Origin: Galeopsis tetrahit
Lineage: Eukaryota; Streptophyta; Magnoliopsida; Lamiales; Lamiaceae
Reading direction: 5' to 3'
Assembly: GCA_963675135.1 (NCBI GenBank)
Contig: OY776132.1
Location: 1,922,001 to 1,986,000 of the forward strand
Length of the DNA stretch: 64,000 bases
Below, piece after piece: positions 36,204 through 48,223 of this stretch. The translations under genes and the position numbers were made by a program. The notes under the pieces were generated by a model, which saw only the letters and a program-made list of their open reading frames with translations, ran no database searches and was not told the DNA's origin. Position 1 is the stretch's first letter. Each line of letters begins with the position of its first letter.

Positions 36204-37230
36204 TAAGTCTATTTAAAGCATATTTACATATTGCAGTATATTTTGAATCCCCTGATATATCTTTTTAATTGAAAGCACATCTCTGAAGCTATGCTAAGTA
36301 AAAATGATTTTGAGTATGAAGTAAGGGGTGTATTTCATTTGGATACAAGTGTCCCAAGGACCAGCTCTTGTTGACACTCGAACAAAATCTGTTACGAGTC
36401 ATAGTAGGGATAGTGAAAAGCTTATACCCGGTTTTTGCCTAATAGTATCTACATGCATGCTATGCATATATTAGTGTCTCATCTAATCACGATATCGAAA
36501 TATAATCCACATAGCTGTATATTGCTTAGGTTTTTCTTGTTGGCGTGAAGTGATGTTTACATTTAGATTGTAATGTTGAGTTTCAACTTTTTTGATGACC
36601 ACTAAAAATATATATATGTGCAATCAGGTGCTGCAGCAAAAAGCCGGAGATGGCGACTTGTCAGAATGTGTGAAGTCTTCTTGAGATGTCCATTTCTATG
36701 TAGTATCCCATAGAAGAAATCCATTAATCCGATTCTATCAGAATGTTAGCAGATTGTTAATATTACACTACTAAACTACTCTTTAATCTGAAATTACATT
36801 TCTGTTTTATTGTTCCAATTATGCATCAAATTTCAGCAGCCAGCTTTAAATTCGATCTGAAAATGCTGCGCTTTTGGTGTCAAAACTAGATAGGTATTGA
36901 ACGAATGCATTTGGTTTTTTCCTAAGAGGAGGGTATCTCCAATCATTAACACAGTAATAATGAGAAGTAATAGTTGCACTCACGAGGTAAACAATTAAGT
37001 TACGTTCAAGTAATAGTAATAAAAAGACCAAACAGCTCGACGAACAGAATACCTTATTAGATTATGTTTTCAGAAATCATTACTATTTTATCCACTTGCC
37101 GTGCCTCCATAATTCCATTCAATATATATGGAGTATATCTCTGCAATTTTGAGAGAGATACTTTTGATGAGAGAGATACTTTTGATGATGTCTTGCTGAA
37201 ATTCAAGGTCTAACCCATGCAAAAACATGT
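36204..37230. other. 3' region of the DUF7725-type gene and intergenic DNA
   Basis: After the stop at 36203 the sequence is AT-rich. A possible extra 3' exon starts after ATCAG at 36627 (GTGCTGCAGCAAAAAGCCGG) and could be 3' UTR or an alternative C-terminus. From 36750 to 37230 I see no gene. Confidence 0.45.
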
Positions 37231-38961
37231 AACATATCAGTACGACGGCACATCATCCCCCATCTGCATACAAATTCAACTGCTCAGCTTCCCCCTGTTT
37301 CGACGGTGCAGAGAAGCACCACGCCGGTGTTTGATGATGCCATTATTATCCAACTTTTGGATAAGCTCGTCGGACAACAAAGCGCTCTCCACATCGTCCC
37401 CATTGTTGGAATGGGTGGAATTGGTAAAACTACTTTTGCTAGAAGTATTTACCGTAATCCACTTATTGTCCAACACTTTGACACTCTAGCTTGGGTTACA
37501 ATTTCACAAGAGTATAGTAGGATAAATATTTTACAACTTCTTTGTCAAGAGGTCAAAGGGAGCAATTATGTTTCGAGTGAGATGAATGGAGAGGAATTAG
37601 GACTAGTTTTGTACCAAAATTTATGTGGTAGAAGGTATTTGGTTGTGATGGATGACATATGGAGTATTGACGCTTGGTATAAAGTTAAGTCCTTTCCCGA
37701 TAACAACAATGGAAGGAGAATCATGATAACCACTAGGCTCTCAAATTTGGCTTCGAGTTAAGTGGTTCTCACATTTTTCAAATGCAATTTCTACATTAGA
37801 ATAAGAGTTGGGATCTTCTTTGCGAAACCATGTTTGACAAACAAGATTGCCCGACTAAATTGGAGTACATTGGAAAGCAGATTGCAAGAAAATGTAGAGG
37901 GCTTCCTTTGTCAATAGCTGTGATCGGAGGGCTTTTAAAAAAAAATCTAACACGGCTCGAGCATATTGGATATATACTTTAGAAAATCTAAATTCACTCG
38001 TAAATTTCGAGAATGATGAATATGCATGTCGAATATTGCGCACGAGTTATAAGGAGTTGCCTATGCATTTAAAACCATGTTTTTTGTACATGAGAATTTA
38101 TTCAGAAGATAAAAAAATCAGAGCATCAGTGCTCATCAAATTGTGGGTTGCTGAAGGAATTGTAAGATCACCAAATGAAGATAAAAGCTTAGAAGAAGTT
38201 GCAAAAGAGTACTTAAAGGAACTCATTGACAGAAACCTCCTTTTAGTTGCAAAATTGCGGTGGGATGGAGAAGCAAAATATTGTGGCATTCATGATCTGT
38301 TGAGGGATGTATGCTTGAGAGAAGCACAAAAAGAAAAGTTTCTTTGCGTAGTAAGGCAACATAAACACTACAGTCCACAGGCATAAATATGGAACGCCGT
38401 ATATGTATTAGTAATGAAATGCAGAGGAGGAATTTAACTCTGAATTCCTTTATGCTGTGGAATCTGCATCGCTTACCTGCTCTTTGCTTTATAGTATGCG
38501 TGCTATTTGGGGGAAAGATTCACCGTCAGTTCGTCTTGGATTGTTGAGGGTATATTCATCAGTTGATGAATATAATTTAATTGTCACGGACTCTAACAAT
38601 GCTATTTTCAAGAATGCTAACTTGCGGTACCTATCTCTGAAATTGGAATCGGAAGCAGGATCAAGTTTGCGTTCTTTGTGTTGTCTCCTTTGGAATCTAC
38701 AAACACTTAAGGTTGGTCCTATGTTATCCTATCTAAGCAGCCCTATGATGGCACCGTCTGAAATATGGAAGATGCCTCTACTTAAACATGTCAAGCTCTA
38801 CAACTTTGTACTCCCAGATCCTCCCAATGAAAAACACAACTTTGTATAATGAATTTAAAGTTTAGTGAAGAAGTGATTAAGAGAATACCCAATGTCAAGA
38901 AATTGAAAGCCGTGTACAAAAGATCTGGATATAATGACAAAGGGTTGTCGACTATCAAAAA
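37231..38961 (+). pseudogene. NLR pseudogene 1, segment A: NB-ARC and start of LRR (R1A-like)
   Basis: NB-ARC motifs are visible: P-loop VGMGGIGKTTFARSIY (from 37405), FDTLAWVTISQEYS, kinase-2 RRYLVVMDDIWS, and RNBS-B RRIMITTRLSNLAS. A frameshift follows near 37755. Then KQIARKCRGLPLSIAVIGG (GLPL), KPCFLYMRIYSEDKKI, and IHDLLRDVCLREAQ (MHD position). A stop follows at 38386, then LRR sequence to 38961 with another break near 38850. The coiled-coil N-terminus is missing. Family members are cytosolic immune receptors; this copy is dead. A copia element and further insertions separate it from its remaining LRR. Confidence 0.88.
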
Positions 38962-39154
38962 TATTAGCATAAATCAATAATAAATTACTTGATTTATTGT
39001 TGTTACTCATATTGTGAGATTTGATGTATTGGGACTACACTCTTATTTATTATTTACATTAATTGATTAGGAAGTCCGTTGCAATTCTTTGTATATACAC
39101 ATTGTTGGACTCTCATTGTAAAGCATCAAGAATAAATAAAATATTAATTAAATA
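38962..39154 (+). repeat. 5' LTR of the copia element (193 bp)
   Basis: Starts TATTAGCATAAATCAATAAT and ends ATTAATTAAATA, immediately followed by the tRNA-Met-type primer site. Contains AATAAATAAAA, a likely polyadenylation region. Confidence 0.9.
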
Positions 39155-39271
39155 TGGTATCAGCCTTTTGAGTAACCCTACCTTTTTTTTCACGCGTTTT
39201 CTTTCCGCCTCCTAAACCCTATTCTGCCTCTCTCTATCTTCTTCCCCAAATTTCTTGCTTCTCTCTCCTCC

Positions 39272-41670
39272 ATGGCATTTGCAACAATGCCTTCTCCATC
39301 AGAAAAGTCAGACAAACCTGATACCCTCCCTTATGTTACTCTAACTCACATGCTCACCATTAAGCTCTCCTCCTCTAATTTTCTTCTTTGGCGTAGTCAA
39401 CTCTATCCCTTCTCATCGGACAGGGCCTTATTGACGTTGGCTCGTCGAGGATCAGAGTCTCGTGAGTCTAATTTTTTCGTCTCTCACGGAGGAGGCGATG
39501 GCTGTAGTGGTTGGATGCACATCTGCTCGTTCTGTCTGGCTCGCTCTAGAGAGTCATTTCAGTCACCAATCCAAAGCTCGTGAATTCCGTCTAAAAGGCC
39601 AGCTTCAATCTCTCAAGAAAAATGACCGCTCTGTTGCTGAATTTGGTCGTGAGTTTAAGACTATTTGTGACCAACTCTCTGCCATTGGCTCTAATGTTGA
39701 CGATACAAACAAAATTCACTTATTCCTAAAGGGTCTTGATTCCTCATTTTCTAGTTTTTCGGCGACCCAAATGGCTGTCTCGCCCCTGCCCTCTTTTCCG
39801 GTTCTCCTCAGCAATGTAGAGGCTTAGGATCAATTTCAGCAAGGGCTAGATCCTCCGCCTCTATCCCAGGCTACCTTTACTGCTTCAACGGGATTCCGTC
39901 CGTCCTCTTCTCTCTCTCGCGGTCGTAGTTCCGGCCAGTCTTCTAGTGGTCGTGGGTTTGGCCAAAGGCATCCGCCTCATTGCCAAATTTGTAGACAAAA
40001 TGGCCATTACGCCGATGCTTGTCCGGACCGGTTCACCAAACCTGTTGTTACTGCCAATATGCCCAAGCCATCAAGCCCTCCGTTTGCTCCTCAGTTCGCG
40101 AATCTGGCTGAAGCCTTATCCGTTTCCTGCTCCATTTCAGATCCTCCTACTTCTGATTGGTATTTGGACACTGGGGCCTCGGCACATATGACACTCTCTA
40201 CTGGTCAGTTGGACACTTCTTTGCCTTACACAGGTTCGGATAAAGTTATTGTTGGTAATAGTGATTTTTTGCCTATATCTCATATTGATTCTTGTACTTT
40301 TAATAATTATTTAACTCTTACTGACGTCTTAGTCGTTCCCGGGCTTACAAAAAATTTACTCTCAGTTAGCAAATTATCTATTGATTCACCCGTTGTTGTT
40401 ACTTTTAATGATGTTTGTTTTGAAATTCAGCATCGGAATACTCGGGAAGTTCTAGCTCGAGGAAGACGTAAGAACGGTCTCTATGTTTTGGACACCGTTC
40501 AATTAGCTTTGGTTGCTGCTCGTAGTCAGAAGGCGTCATTTGAATTGTGGCACTCACGACTTGGCCATGTCTCATTTGATATTTTGTCATTTTTACATAA
40601 ATTAGGTAACATTTCTATACTGCTTTATTACCCAAACCTATTATTTGTGATTCTTGTGAGAAAGCTAAGAGTAAGCGTCTACCATTTACTTTGGATGTTA
40701 AACGTTCTTTGTGTGTTTTAGATTTGACAGACAATTTTGTTCCCACTTTGCAGGCATTCATTGCTCGTCTTCGACGGGAGTTTGCAATCAAGGATTTGGG
40801 TAAGCTTAGTTATTTCTTGGGGCTTGAGGTGTCTTACACTTCTTCTGGTATTTTTTTGAATCAGACAAAGTACGCTCGTGACATTCTTCAAAGAGCTGCT
40901 CTTGAAGATAGCAAACCAGTTGCCACACGTCTCGCCGCCGGCTACCAGCTTCCCTCGTCTGGACCTTTGTTCAACGATCCTTGGTAGGGGCTCTTCAATA
41001 TCTTACAATTACTCGTCCGGATTTGAGTTATGCTGTCAATCTCGTTAGCCAACATCTCCACAACCCGACCATTGAGCACTTTCAGGCTGTGAAGCGCATC
41101 CTTCGCTATGTGAAGCATACTCCATCTTATGGCCTTTCCTTCACACGTAGCTCCTCCTTGGACGTGGTGGGCTACTCTGATGCTGATTGGGCTCGTTGTA
41201 TCGAAACTCGTCGGTCTACCTATGGTTACTCCATTTATCTAGGTGGGAACCTTGTTTCGTGGAGTGCTAAAAAATAAACCACGGTCTCTCGTTCGAGTTG
41301 TGAGTCCGAGTATCGTGCTCTAGCTAACACATCTTCTGAATTGGTGTGTGTCCTGCAAATTCTTCAGGAGCTCCAAGTCCGTCTCCCTTCTTGTCCTACT
41401 CTCTTTTTAAACAACAATAGTGCAGTATTTCTTAGCCAGAATCCCAGTGCCCATAAACGCGCCAAGCATATTGATATTGACTACCACTTTGTTCGGGAAC
41501 TCGTCTCATCTGGTCGCTTGAACACCAAATTTATTTCTTCCGACCTTCAAATTGCGGATATCTTCACAAAGGCTCTTCCTCGCCCTCTCTTTGAATTTTT
41601 TCGAGACAAGCTACGAGTCGGTCCTCATCCCGCGTCTTGCTTGAAGGGGGATATTAGCATAAATCAATAA
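39272..41670 (+). pseudogene. Degenerate copia gag-pol of the inserted element
   Basis: Gag (UBN2-type) opens with MAFATMPSPSEKSDKPDTLP, is frameshifted near 39440, and continues with VWLALESHFSHQSKAREF up to a stop at 39827. A zinc knuckle CQICRQNGHYADACPDRF follows in another frame. The protease has WYLDTGASAHM, and the pre-integrase has LWHSRLGHVSFD. Integrase and most of the reverse transcriptase are deleted: the frame passes from the end of the pre-integrase region (about 40690) straight into the RT C-terminus (FAIKDLGKLSYFLGLEV). RNase H follows with GYSDADWARC, an in-frame stop after LVSWSAKK, and KHIDIDYHFVRE. It cannot be autonomous. Confidence 0.88.
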
Positions 41671-41831
41671 TAAATTACTTGATTTATTGCTATTACTCAT
41701 ATTGTGAGATTTGATGAATTGAGACTACACTCTTATTTATTATTTACATTGTCCGTTGCAATTCTTTGTATATATACATTGTTGGACTCTCATTATAAAG
41801 CATTAAGAATAAATAAAATATTAATTAAATA
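41652..41831 (+). repeat. 3' LTR of the copia element (180 bp)
   Basis: Same start and end as the 5' LTR, shorter by 13 bp after TTATTTACATT. Preceded by a polypurine tract and followed by the AAAAA target duplication. Confidence 0.9.
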
Positions 41832-41836
41832 AAAAA

Positions 41837-41892
41837 TATTGATTGCTTACAGAAGCTCGATTCTGTTACTCTTGATGTTGCCCAACTCTTTA
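41837..41892 (+). pseudogene. NLR pseudogene 1, segment B: short LRR piece between insertions
   Basis: Directly after the target duplication the frame continues the LRR: NIDCLQKLDSVTLDVAQLFN. It aligns with the FCLNNLGRLQKLEYLNLAV region of the NLR pseudogene at 62.8 kb. It is cut at about 41892 by the next insertion block. Confidence 0.8.
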
Positions 41893-43275
41893 ATTAAAAA
41901 ATATGAACAAAAACTGAGTGTTCGAAAAAAAATATAAACAAAAGTTGAAAAAAAAATATATGAACAGAAGTTGAGTGTTCCAAAAAAAATATTAACAAAA
42001 ATTGAGTGTTCAAAAAAAAAATTGAACAAAAATTGAGTGTTCGAAAAAGAATTCCGGAAATAATTTTCATAAAAAAGATTCGAAAAATAAACGAGATTTC
42101 GGGAAACAAATCGTAAAAAGTAACTAAATTCGATAAACAAATTCGAACAAAATTATACCATACACAAACTCCAAAACCATAAAACAAATTCTAAAATTTC
42201 TAAAAAAAACATAGATTCCAAATTAAAATCTTTAGAAAAAAAAAAAAAAATCAGTAAAAAAAGGTGAACAAGATTATGTTTCATCCTAAACTCCAAAACC
42301 CTAAAACAAATTCTAAAATTTCATAAAAAACAACATATTTAAAACCAAAATCGGTAAAAATAGTGAATAAAATTATTTCATCTAAAATTCCAAAACCCTA
42401 TAACAAATTTTTTAAAAATACAAATTCCAAATCATAATCCTTAAGGAAAAAATTAAAGAAATCGGTAAACAAATTGAAAAAATTTCATCCTTAAACTCCA
42501 AAACTCCAAAAAAAATAAAAAATACACTTACCATCAGGGGAGGGGCGGCGAGGCGGACGAGAGAGATGGTGGCGGAGAGGAGAGGGCACGAACGAGGGAG
42601 GAGGGCGGCGGCGATGGGAGGGGAGATGGGGGCGTAGAGGGGAGGAGAGGGTGCGAACTGTCGCGTCCTTCTTCAAAGCGGCGGCCACGCTGCACCCTTC
42701 TCCAACGGTGGAGGCTTACGCTTTTCTCCAACAGCCGCCGGCGAACGTGGGGAGAGAGGAGGCGGAAGAAGACGCGTGAAGAAGAAAAGAAGAAACGGTG
42801 AGTATGCTAATAAGAATTAAAAATATGAATAAACTGCAAAACCCACGAATTTCGGGGATTGTAAAAAAAATTATAAAAGAAAATGGTAAAAAGAATCGAG
42901 AAAAAAAAAGAGGGAGAGAGAAATTTATATAAGAAAATTTAGGAGATTGAGAGAATAGGAAGAGAGGGGAAAGAGAAAAATTGAAAAAAACTGTATTGAA
43001 AGAAAAAATAAAAGAAAATATTGAGAAGACCTATAAATAAAAAGGAGAGAGAGAGAATTGAAAAAAAACTGTAAAACAAAATAATTGTAAATTGTGAGAA
43101 AATTAGAAGAGAAAAGTGAGATGCCACGTAGAAGAGAAGAAGATTCAAAAATAGTATATAAGGGTAGATGAGAGGAATTAAGATTTTAAGAGGAGGAATG
43201 GTATTTTTGAGTTTTCCCGTGGGTGTCCTCATCCCACGATGCGTGCGCTTAGACAGTGGGTGTCTTCAATAGCCC
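41893..43275. mobile_element. Truncated MULE-like element with TGTTCG repeats and GC-rich core
   Basis: The left part is a series of TGTTCGAAAAA-type units (about 41915-42060). It is followed by AAACCCTAAAACAAATTC repeats, then a GC-rich purine-biased block (42535-42780) with GGGAGGAGGGCGGCGGC-type words. The right end (GTGGGTGTCCTCATCCCACG ... GACACCC-type words, ending near 43270 with AATAGCCC) resembles a TIR, but no matching left TIR is found. The layout copies MULE 5 (54207-55435). The 5' part is probably lost. Confidence 0.5.
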
Positions 43276-43394
43276 TGTGTGTGTATAACTGTGACCTTTT
43301 TGATGAGATGGCATAAAAGAATTGGGCAGAACATGGCATCAATAGTTAGATTAGTTTAGTTTATTCTTTCATTTTTTAGGTTGATTTTAATTTA

Positions 43395-44258
43395 GTGTTT
43401 CATATTTTATTGTTAGTTTTGAAGAATTTGAAACAAGAGGTGATATATTTCAATTTTTGCAAGTTTAATTTGGTGATTTCAATTTCAATTTCAATTCATG
43501 TTTTGTTATTTATATTCTACGTGTTTGTTTTAAATGGTTTGTTTCAAGGTAAATATGATGATTGGGCGAGAAGAGACCAAGTGGAAGTTTTGTTGCATCG
43601 GATCATACGGAAGAAGATGATAGCACGGAATTGTATTCGATTGATCGAGCAAGCTGCAGGGGTGGAAAACTGTTCGTTTGACTTGAGTTTTTTTAGATGT
43701 TAAATCTTAATTATTTTGAAATAACATCTTTTTATTTTCCATTTGTGTTTCATATTTTAAAACTACTCTGCATTATAATCATTTTGATCAAGATCGAATT
43801 CAGAATTGAAAAACTCTCCAAATTTGAAAGTCAAATTTTACAAAATACATAGCAAACACAACATAACTAAAGTAACCTACCTACACATAATACATAGTGC
43901 ATTATGTGCAAACACACAACATAACTAAAGTAACCTACATACACATAATATATAGTGCAGACAGGCATACACACAACATAACTCAAGTAACCTACATACA
44001 CATAATACATACGTGATTTCATCGAACTCGTCGCCCTGCATCGGGGAGCACCTCCAACACTCCTTTCAACGTTTTCAGCCTCACATAATCCCCATTTTCA
44101 TGGCTCCCTCCATCCCATCCACTAGTCCTCCGATCGCCACCTCCACCAAGCCCTTCACCCGGCTCACAGCCGCCAAGTCTTCAGCCGAGCTCTCCACCAT
44201 TATTATTATTTTGTTAATGTTGTATAGAATGTGTATTGAAGGATATATATATATATAG
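43395..44258 (+). other. Unidentified gene-like fragments in the insertion block
   Basis: After an acceptor-like TTTGTTTCAAG (43549), an open stretch reads YDDWARRDQVEVLLHRIIRK, then KMIARNCIRLIEQAAG, to a stop near 43703. I do not recognise it. A second patch at 44020-44200 has, on the minus strand, a protein-like MVESSAEDLAAVSRVKGLVE segment that ends at a stop. Both could be captured exons; neither is a complete gene. Confidence 0.3.
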
Positions 44259-44300
44259 ACTATGTGAGGGGTGGGGATAACTTTTGGCTATGTAAAAGGG

Positions 44301-44465
44301 GCATGACAGGCAAGTGATACGTGTTGCCAATACAAGGGGTGGCATGGCAGGCAAGTGATACGTGTTGCCAATACAAGGAGCATGACATGCAAGTGATACG
44401 TGTTGCCAATACAAGGAGCATGGCATGCAAGTGATACGTGTTGGCAATACAATTTTGACTGTATG
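44301..44465. repeat. Four tandem copies of a 38-41-bp unit
   Basis: CAAGTGATACGTGTTGCCAA starts at 44311, 44352, 44390 and 44428 (the last with GTTGG). A related pair of words (GCAAGTGATACGTGTTTCC) recurs near 46876, so the two sites may share ancestry. Confidence 0.85.
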
Positions 44466-44672
44466 AGTCATTCACGGTCAGAACACAATTAATAGGAGAA
44501 TCACGATTCAAATTTAACCCAAAAAAATATGATTGATAATTTAATTTTAAATTAAATTAAACTAAACTAGATAAATATATTTCTTAAAATTTTTTTTTGA
44601 AAGGGGTCAACCAAATCGTACATTCTATGTATGTGCTGCTGCCGCCATTCATTCTTGGTCTGAAAACATTTA

Positions 44673-45179
44673 GGGCATGATTGGTATGGGGTAATGGGCT
44701 TAGAATGGAATGATCATTCATGGATCTATTCCTAATCTCATGATTGATATGTTTTTTTACACGGAATCGTGATTCCTCGTGGAATGGTGATTCCCAAAAA
44801 TAAAGAATTCTGATTCATCTCCATCCCCCTATCTTCCTTATCAACAATTAAAAAAATTTTCATTAACACTCTTATCCAATCTTAATCCACGATTAAATAA
44901 GATATTCATTAACCTTCTTTAACCTAATTCATCCAAGAGGGAATAATGATGAGAAAGCGCAGAAAAGAAAAAACGCAGAAGAGAAGAAAGAACGCTGAGA
45001 AAAAAACGCAGAAGAGAAGAACGTTGAGAAAAAAACGGAGAAGAGAAGAACACTGAGAAAAAATGCAGAAGAGAAGAACTAGTCAAAGAATAGTAGTGTA
45101 TTGTTGTTCTATATATATACAGAAGAACTCTCTGTTTCGTATATATATATATATATATTACTATGTTTCATTTTTGCTG

Positions 45180-45229
<50 letters not shown>

Positions 45230-45525
45230 CATGATTTTTTTTTAAATGAACGATTATTAAAATAATAGCATATTAACCAATTTAATATGTTTCTATAAAA
45301 TATGTATAAGGGTATTTTAGTCATTTAAGATATACTTTTTTAAATTATTTTGCATTTATTTTATTATACCAATCATGAGAATGGAATCAGGAATGATTTT
45401 TCCATTCCTTGTCAATACCAATCATGAGAATGGGCATTCAGACATTCATTCCATTCAGACATTCATTTCATTCATGAGTTCATTCCATTCAGTCACATTT
45501 TCATTCAGTCATACCAATCATGCCC
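44673..45525. mobile_element. PIF/Harbinger-type MITE, copy 1
   Basis: The left end GGGCATGATTGGTATGGGG is inverted at the right end (ATACCAATCATGCCC). TTA flanks both sides (44670-44672 and 45526-45528). Near-terminal stretches repeat GGAATGA / TCATTCC words. The interior holds long AT microsatellites, including 45181-45226. Confidence 0.8.
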
Positions 45526-45528
45526 TTA

Positions 45529-46092
45529 GGGTATGATTGGTATGGTGGAATTGACCATGAATGGAATCATTATTCATGGATCTATTCCAAATTTGATGAT
45601 TGATATGATTTATGGAATGAAATTGTCATTCTTGTGGAATGGTGATTCCCAAATGTATGGAATTATCATTCCTTCCACCGATTTAAGGAAGGAATCAAAA
45701 TTTTAATAAATTCTGTATTATAAATTAATAATGATATTATTATTTAATAATAATAAAATTATTAATATAATATATAATCTAAAAATAAAAATATAATAAA
45801 TTTAAAAAATATAAATATTAATATATTAATTTTCAATAATATTAAATTATAAATATAATAAAATAAAAAATAATTTTTTTTAAATATAAATAATACAGAG
45901 TACAATATAGTATATACAATATATTATTTTCAATAATATAAAATAATAGTATAATAATTTTTGATAATATAAATAATAATAATAATAATTTTTAAATTTA
46001 TTTAATATTAAAAATAATGATAATATTTTTATTTTAAAAATAAAAATAATATTTTTATATAAAACATACATTTATTATAAATAATAAAATCA

Positions 46093-46137
<45 letters not shown>

Positions 46138-46654
46138 AATAATAATAATAGAGAGTCAATAATGATTATTAAAATATTAAAAATAAAAATACTCCCTCCG
46201 TTCAATTTCATTATTCCGACTTTCTTTTTTTAGTTGTCCAATTTTATTATGCCCATACCTTTTTTGGAAACAATACTATTCATACTACTTTATCTCCACC
46301 CTTCTACCATCACTTATTTACCCACTTTGCCATTCACTTTATTCATAAACAATCATTTATTTACAAATGGACCCCACAATACCCCCATCATACCCTCAAC
46401 TTATCTACTTTATGAATAAACTAATCAATATTCATTAAAACCCGTGCCCGGAGAAGTGGGTATAATAAAATTGGACGAAGGGAGTAATATATTTTTAACA
46501 ATAATCAATAATATTAATTTTAAACAATACTATATTTCATTCCCACATTCATTCCATTGGTATACCAATCATAGGAATGATCATTCTTATGTCATTACAT
46601 TCAAACTTTCATTCCATTCATCCTCAAATTTATTCCATCATATCAATCATGCCC
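45529..46654. mobile_element. PIF/Harbinger-type MITE, copy 2, with nested MITE
   Basis: Starts GGGTATGATTGGTATGGTGG directly after the TTA that ends copy 1. The matching right end is TATCAATCATGCCC at 46641-46654. The right end and flank are duplicated again at about 46712-46790 (ACCAACCAATCATGCCC then TTAGCTCTTTATTTT). A Stowaway-like MITE sits inside (46192-46484), and the rest is very AT-rich with (AT)n at 46096-46133. Confidence 0.65.
46192..46484. mobile_element. Stowaway/mariner-like MITE, same family as 8941-9222
   Basis: Left end CTCCCTCCGTTCAATTTCAT; right end ATAAAATTGGACGAAGGGAG; TA on both sides. The internal CACTTATTTACCCACTTTGCC-like order matches the copy at 8941-9222. Confidence 0.85.
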
Positions 46655-47097
46655 TAGCTCTTTATTTTTATTTTGTTATTGTTATATAAAGTATGTAGTG
46701 AGGGATATATACAAACTTTCATTCAATTCTTGAGTTCATTCCATTCATCCTCAAATTTATTCCATCATACCAACCAATCATGCCCTTAGCTCTTTATTTT
46801 TTATTTTGTTATTTTTATTTTGTGGATAACCTTTGTCCATGTGGGACATGCATGTGATACCAATACAAGAGGTATGGGGCAAGTGATACGTGTTTCCATA
46901 CAATGCACGGGTCTCACTTATGAATTTTGACCCAGAACAAGAGTCGTGCATGTTATATACGTGTTGCCAGTAGAATGGAGGGATAAAACAAGAGTCATGT
47001 TATATATGTGTTGCCAGTAAAATGCATGGCAAAAATGTTATATACTGGTTGATAGTAGAATGCACGGGTCCAGATCGGTGTAATATACTCCCTCCGT

Positions 47098-47375
47098 CTC
47101 ATAGGAACTTCCAATACACTTGGATGGATGGGCACACAATTTAAGAAATTGATAAGAAAATGGGTAATGAGTGATGTTTTGTGGAATAGTTTTGTAAAGT
47201 TTTATGAATAAAATAATGAAAAATAGATTGAGTGTGAAAAAGTAATTACATATGGGTAAATAAGAGTATATTTTGAGGGGTTATGAAGATATTTCTTTTT
47301 TATGGAATGTAATGTACAAATTGGTATGAGACATCCATTTATAGAAAGCGTACAAATTCTATAGAAAGGAGGGAG
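47098..47375. mobile_element. Stowaway/mariner-like MITE
   Basis: Left end CTCCCTCCGTCTCATAGGAA; right end AAAGGAGGGAG; TA flanks. The right arm contains CAAATTGGTATGAGACATCC, the reverse of the left arm theme. Confidence 0.75.
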
Positions 47376-47904
47376 TATTTAATAGGAGAACCATGATTCA
47401 TAGCCCAAAAAAATATGATTGATAATTTAATTTTAAATTAAATAAATAAATAATTTATTGTTCAATAACTTTGTTTTTTTTTTTGTTTTTATTATTTATC
47501 AATACAAACCCATTATTATATTCACCAATCAAGATAAATAGAATTCTTAAAAAAAAAAAATCTCATTTATTTTTTGAATTTATATAATAATTGAACATAA
47601 AAACTTATTTGAAAGTAGTTATTTATTTTAATTTATTTTTCTATTTATAATTATCATCTACTAACATTTGTGGTGAAAATTAATGGTAAATAATTCTCTA
47701 AAATTAACAATTCATATTAAGAATATTTTAAAAACTTATTTTTATTCTTTATTTTCTATTCTAGATATTTTTTTTATTAAGATCATTATTTCAGATTTCT
47801 TGAAACATTAGTCAAACAAGTAAGCTCTTTTATAGTAGAACATATAGAAACATTAAGTACACGTTTTCGGTGTCTCCATTTTTTTTTTGATTTTTTTTTT
47901 TACA

Positions 47905-48165
47905 GAAAATTTACACTTTTCAATAATATTTTCATCTATATTAACATACACTTTTCAGTTATAATATTATACATTTTTCAGTTATAATAACATATACTTT
48001 TCATTAATATATAACTAACACTTTTCATTAATAGAAAAAACACTTTTCATTAATAATAATATACATTTTTCATTAAAAATAATGTTGCACTTTTTAATAT
48101 AGTAACATACATTTTTCATTAAAAAACAAAGATGCACTATTCAATATACTAATATACACTTTTTC
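47905..48165. repeat. Imperfect ACTTTTCATTAATA-type repeat tract
   Basis: ACACTTTTCA, ACATTTTTCA and related words recur roughly every 15-30 bases, ending with a TACACTTTTTC word near 48160. No coding content. Confidence 0.6.
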
Positions 48166-48223
48166 AAAAAAATAAAATTAAAGTTTGACCGTTGACCGGT
48201 CAACAGTCAACTCAAGTACACCG

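Larger units (their letters stand above)
38962..41831 (+). mobile_element. Ty1/copia retrotransposon, deletion derivative, inserted in NLR pseudogene 1
   Basis: LTRs at 38962-39154 and 41652-41831 are nearly identical, apart from a 13-bp indel and a few substitutions. A primer-binding site TGGTATCAGCC follows the 5' LTR directly (39155). A polypurine tract AAGGGGGA precedes the 3' LTR. A 5-bp target duplication AAAAA lies at 38957-38961 and 41832-41836; removing one copy plus the element restores the NLR reading frame. The LTRs start TATTAG and end AAATA instead of TG...CA. Coding order is gag, protease, pre-integrase, then the RT end and RNase H. Confidence 0.92.
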
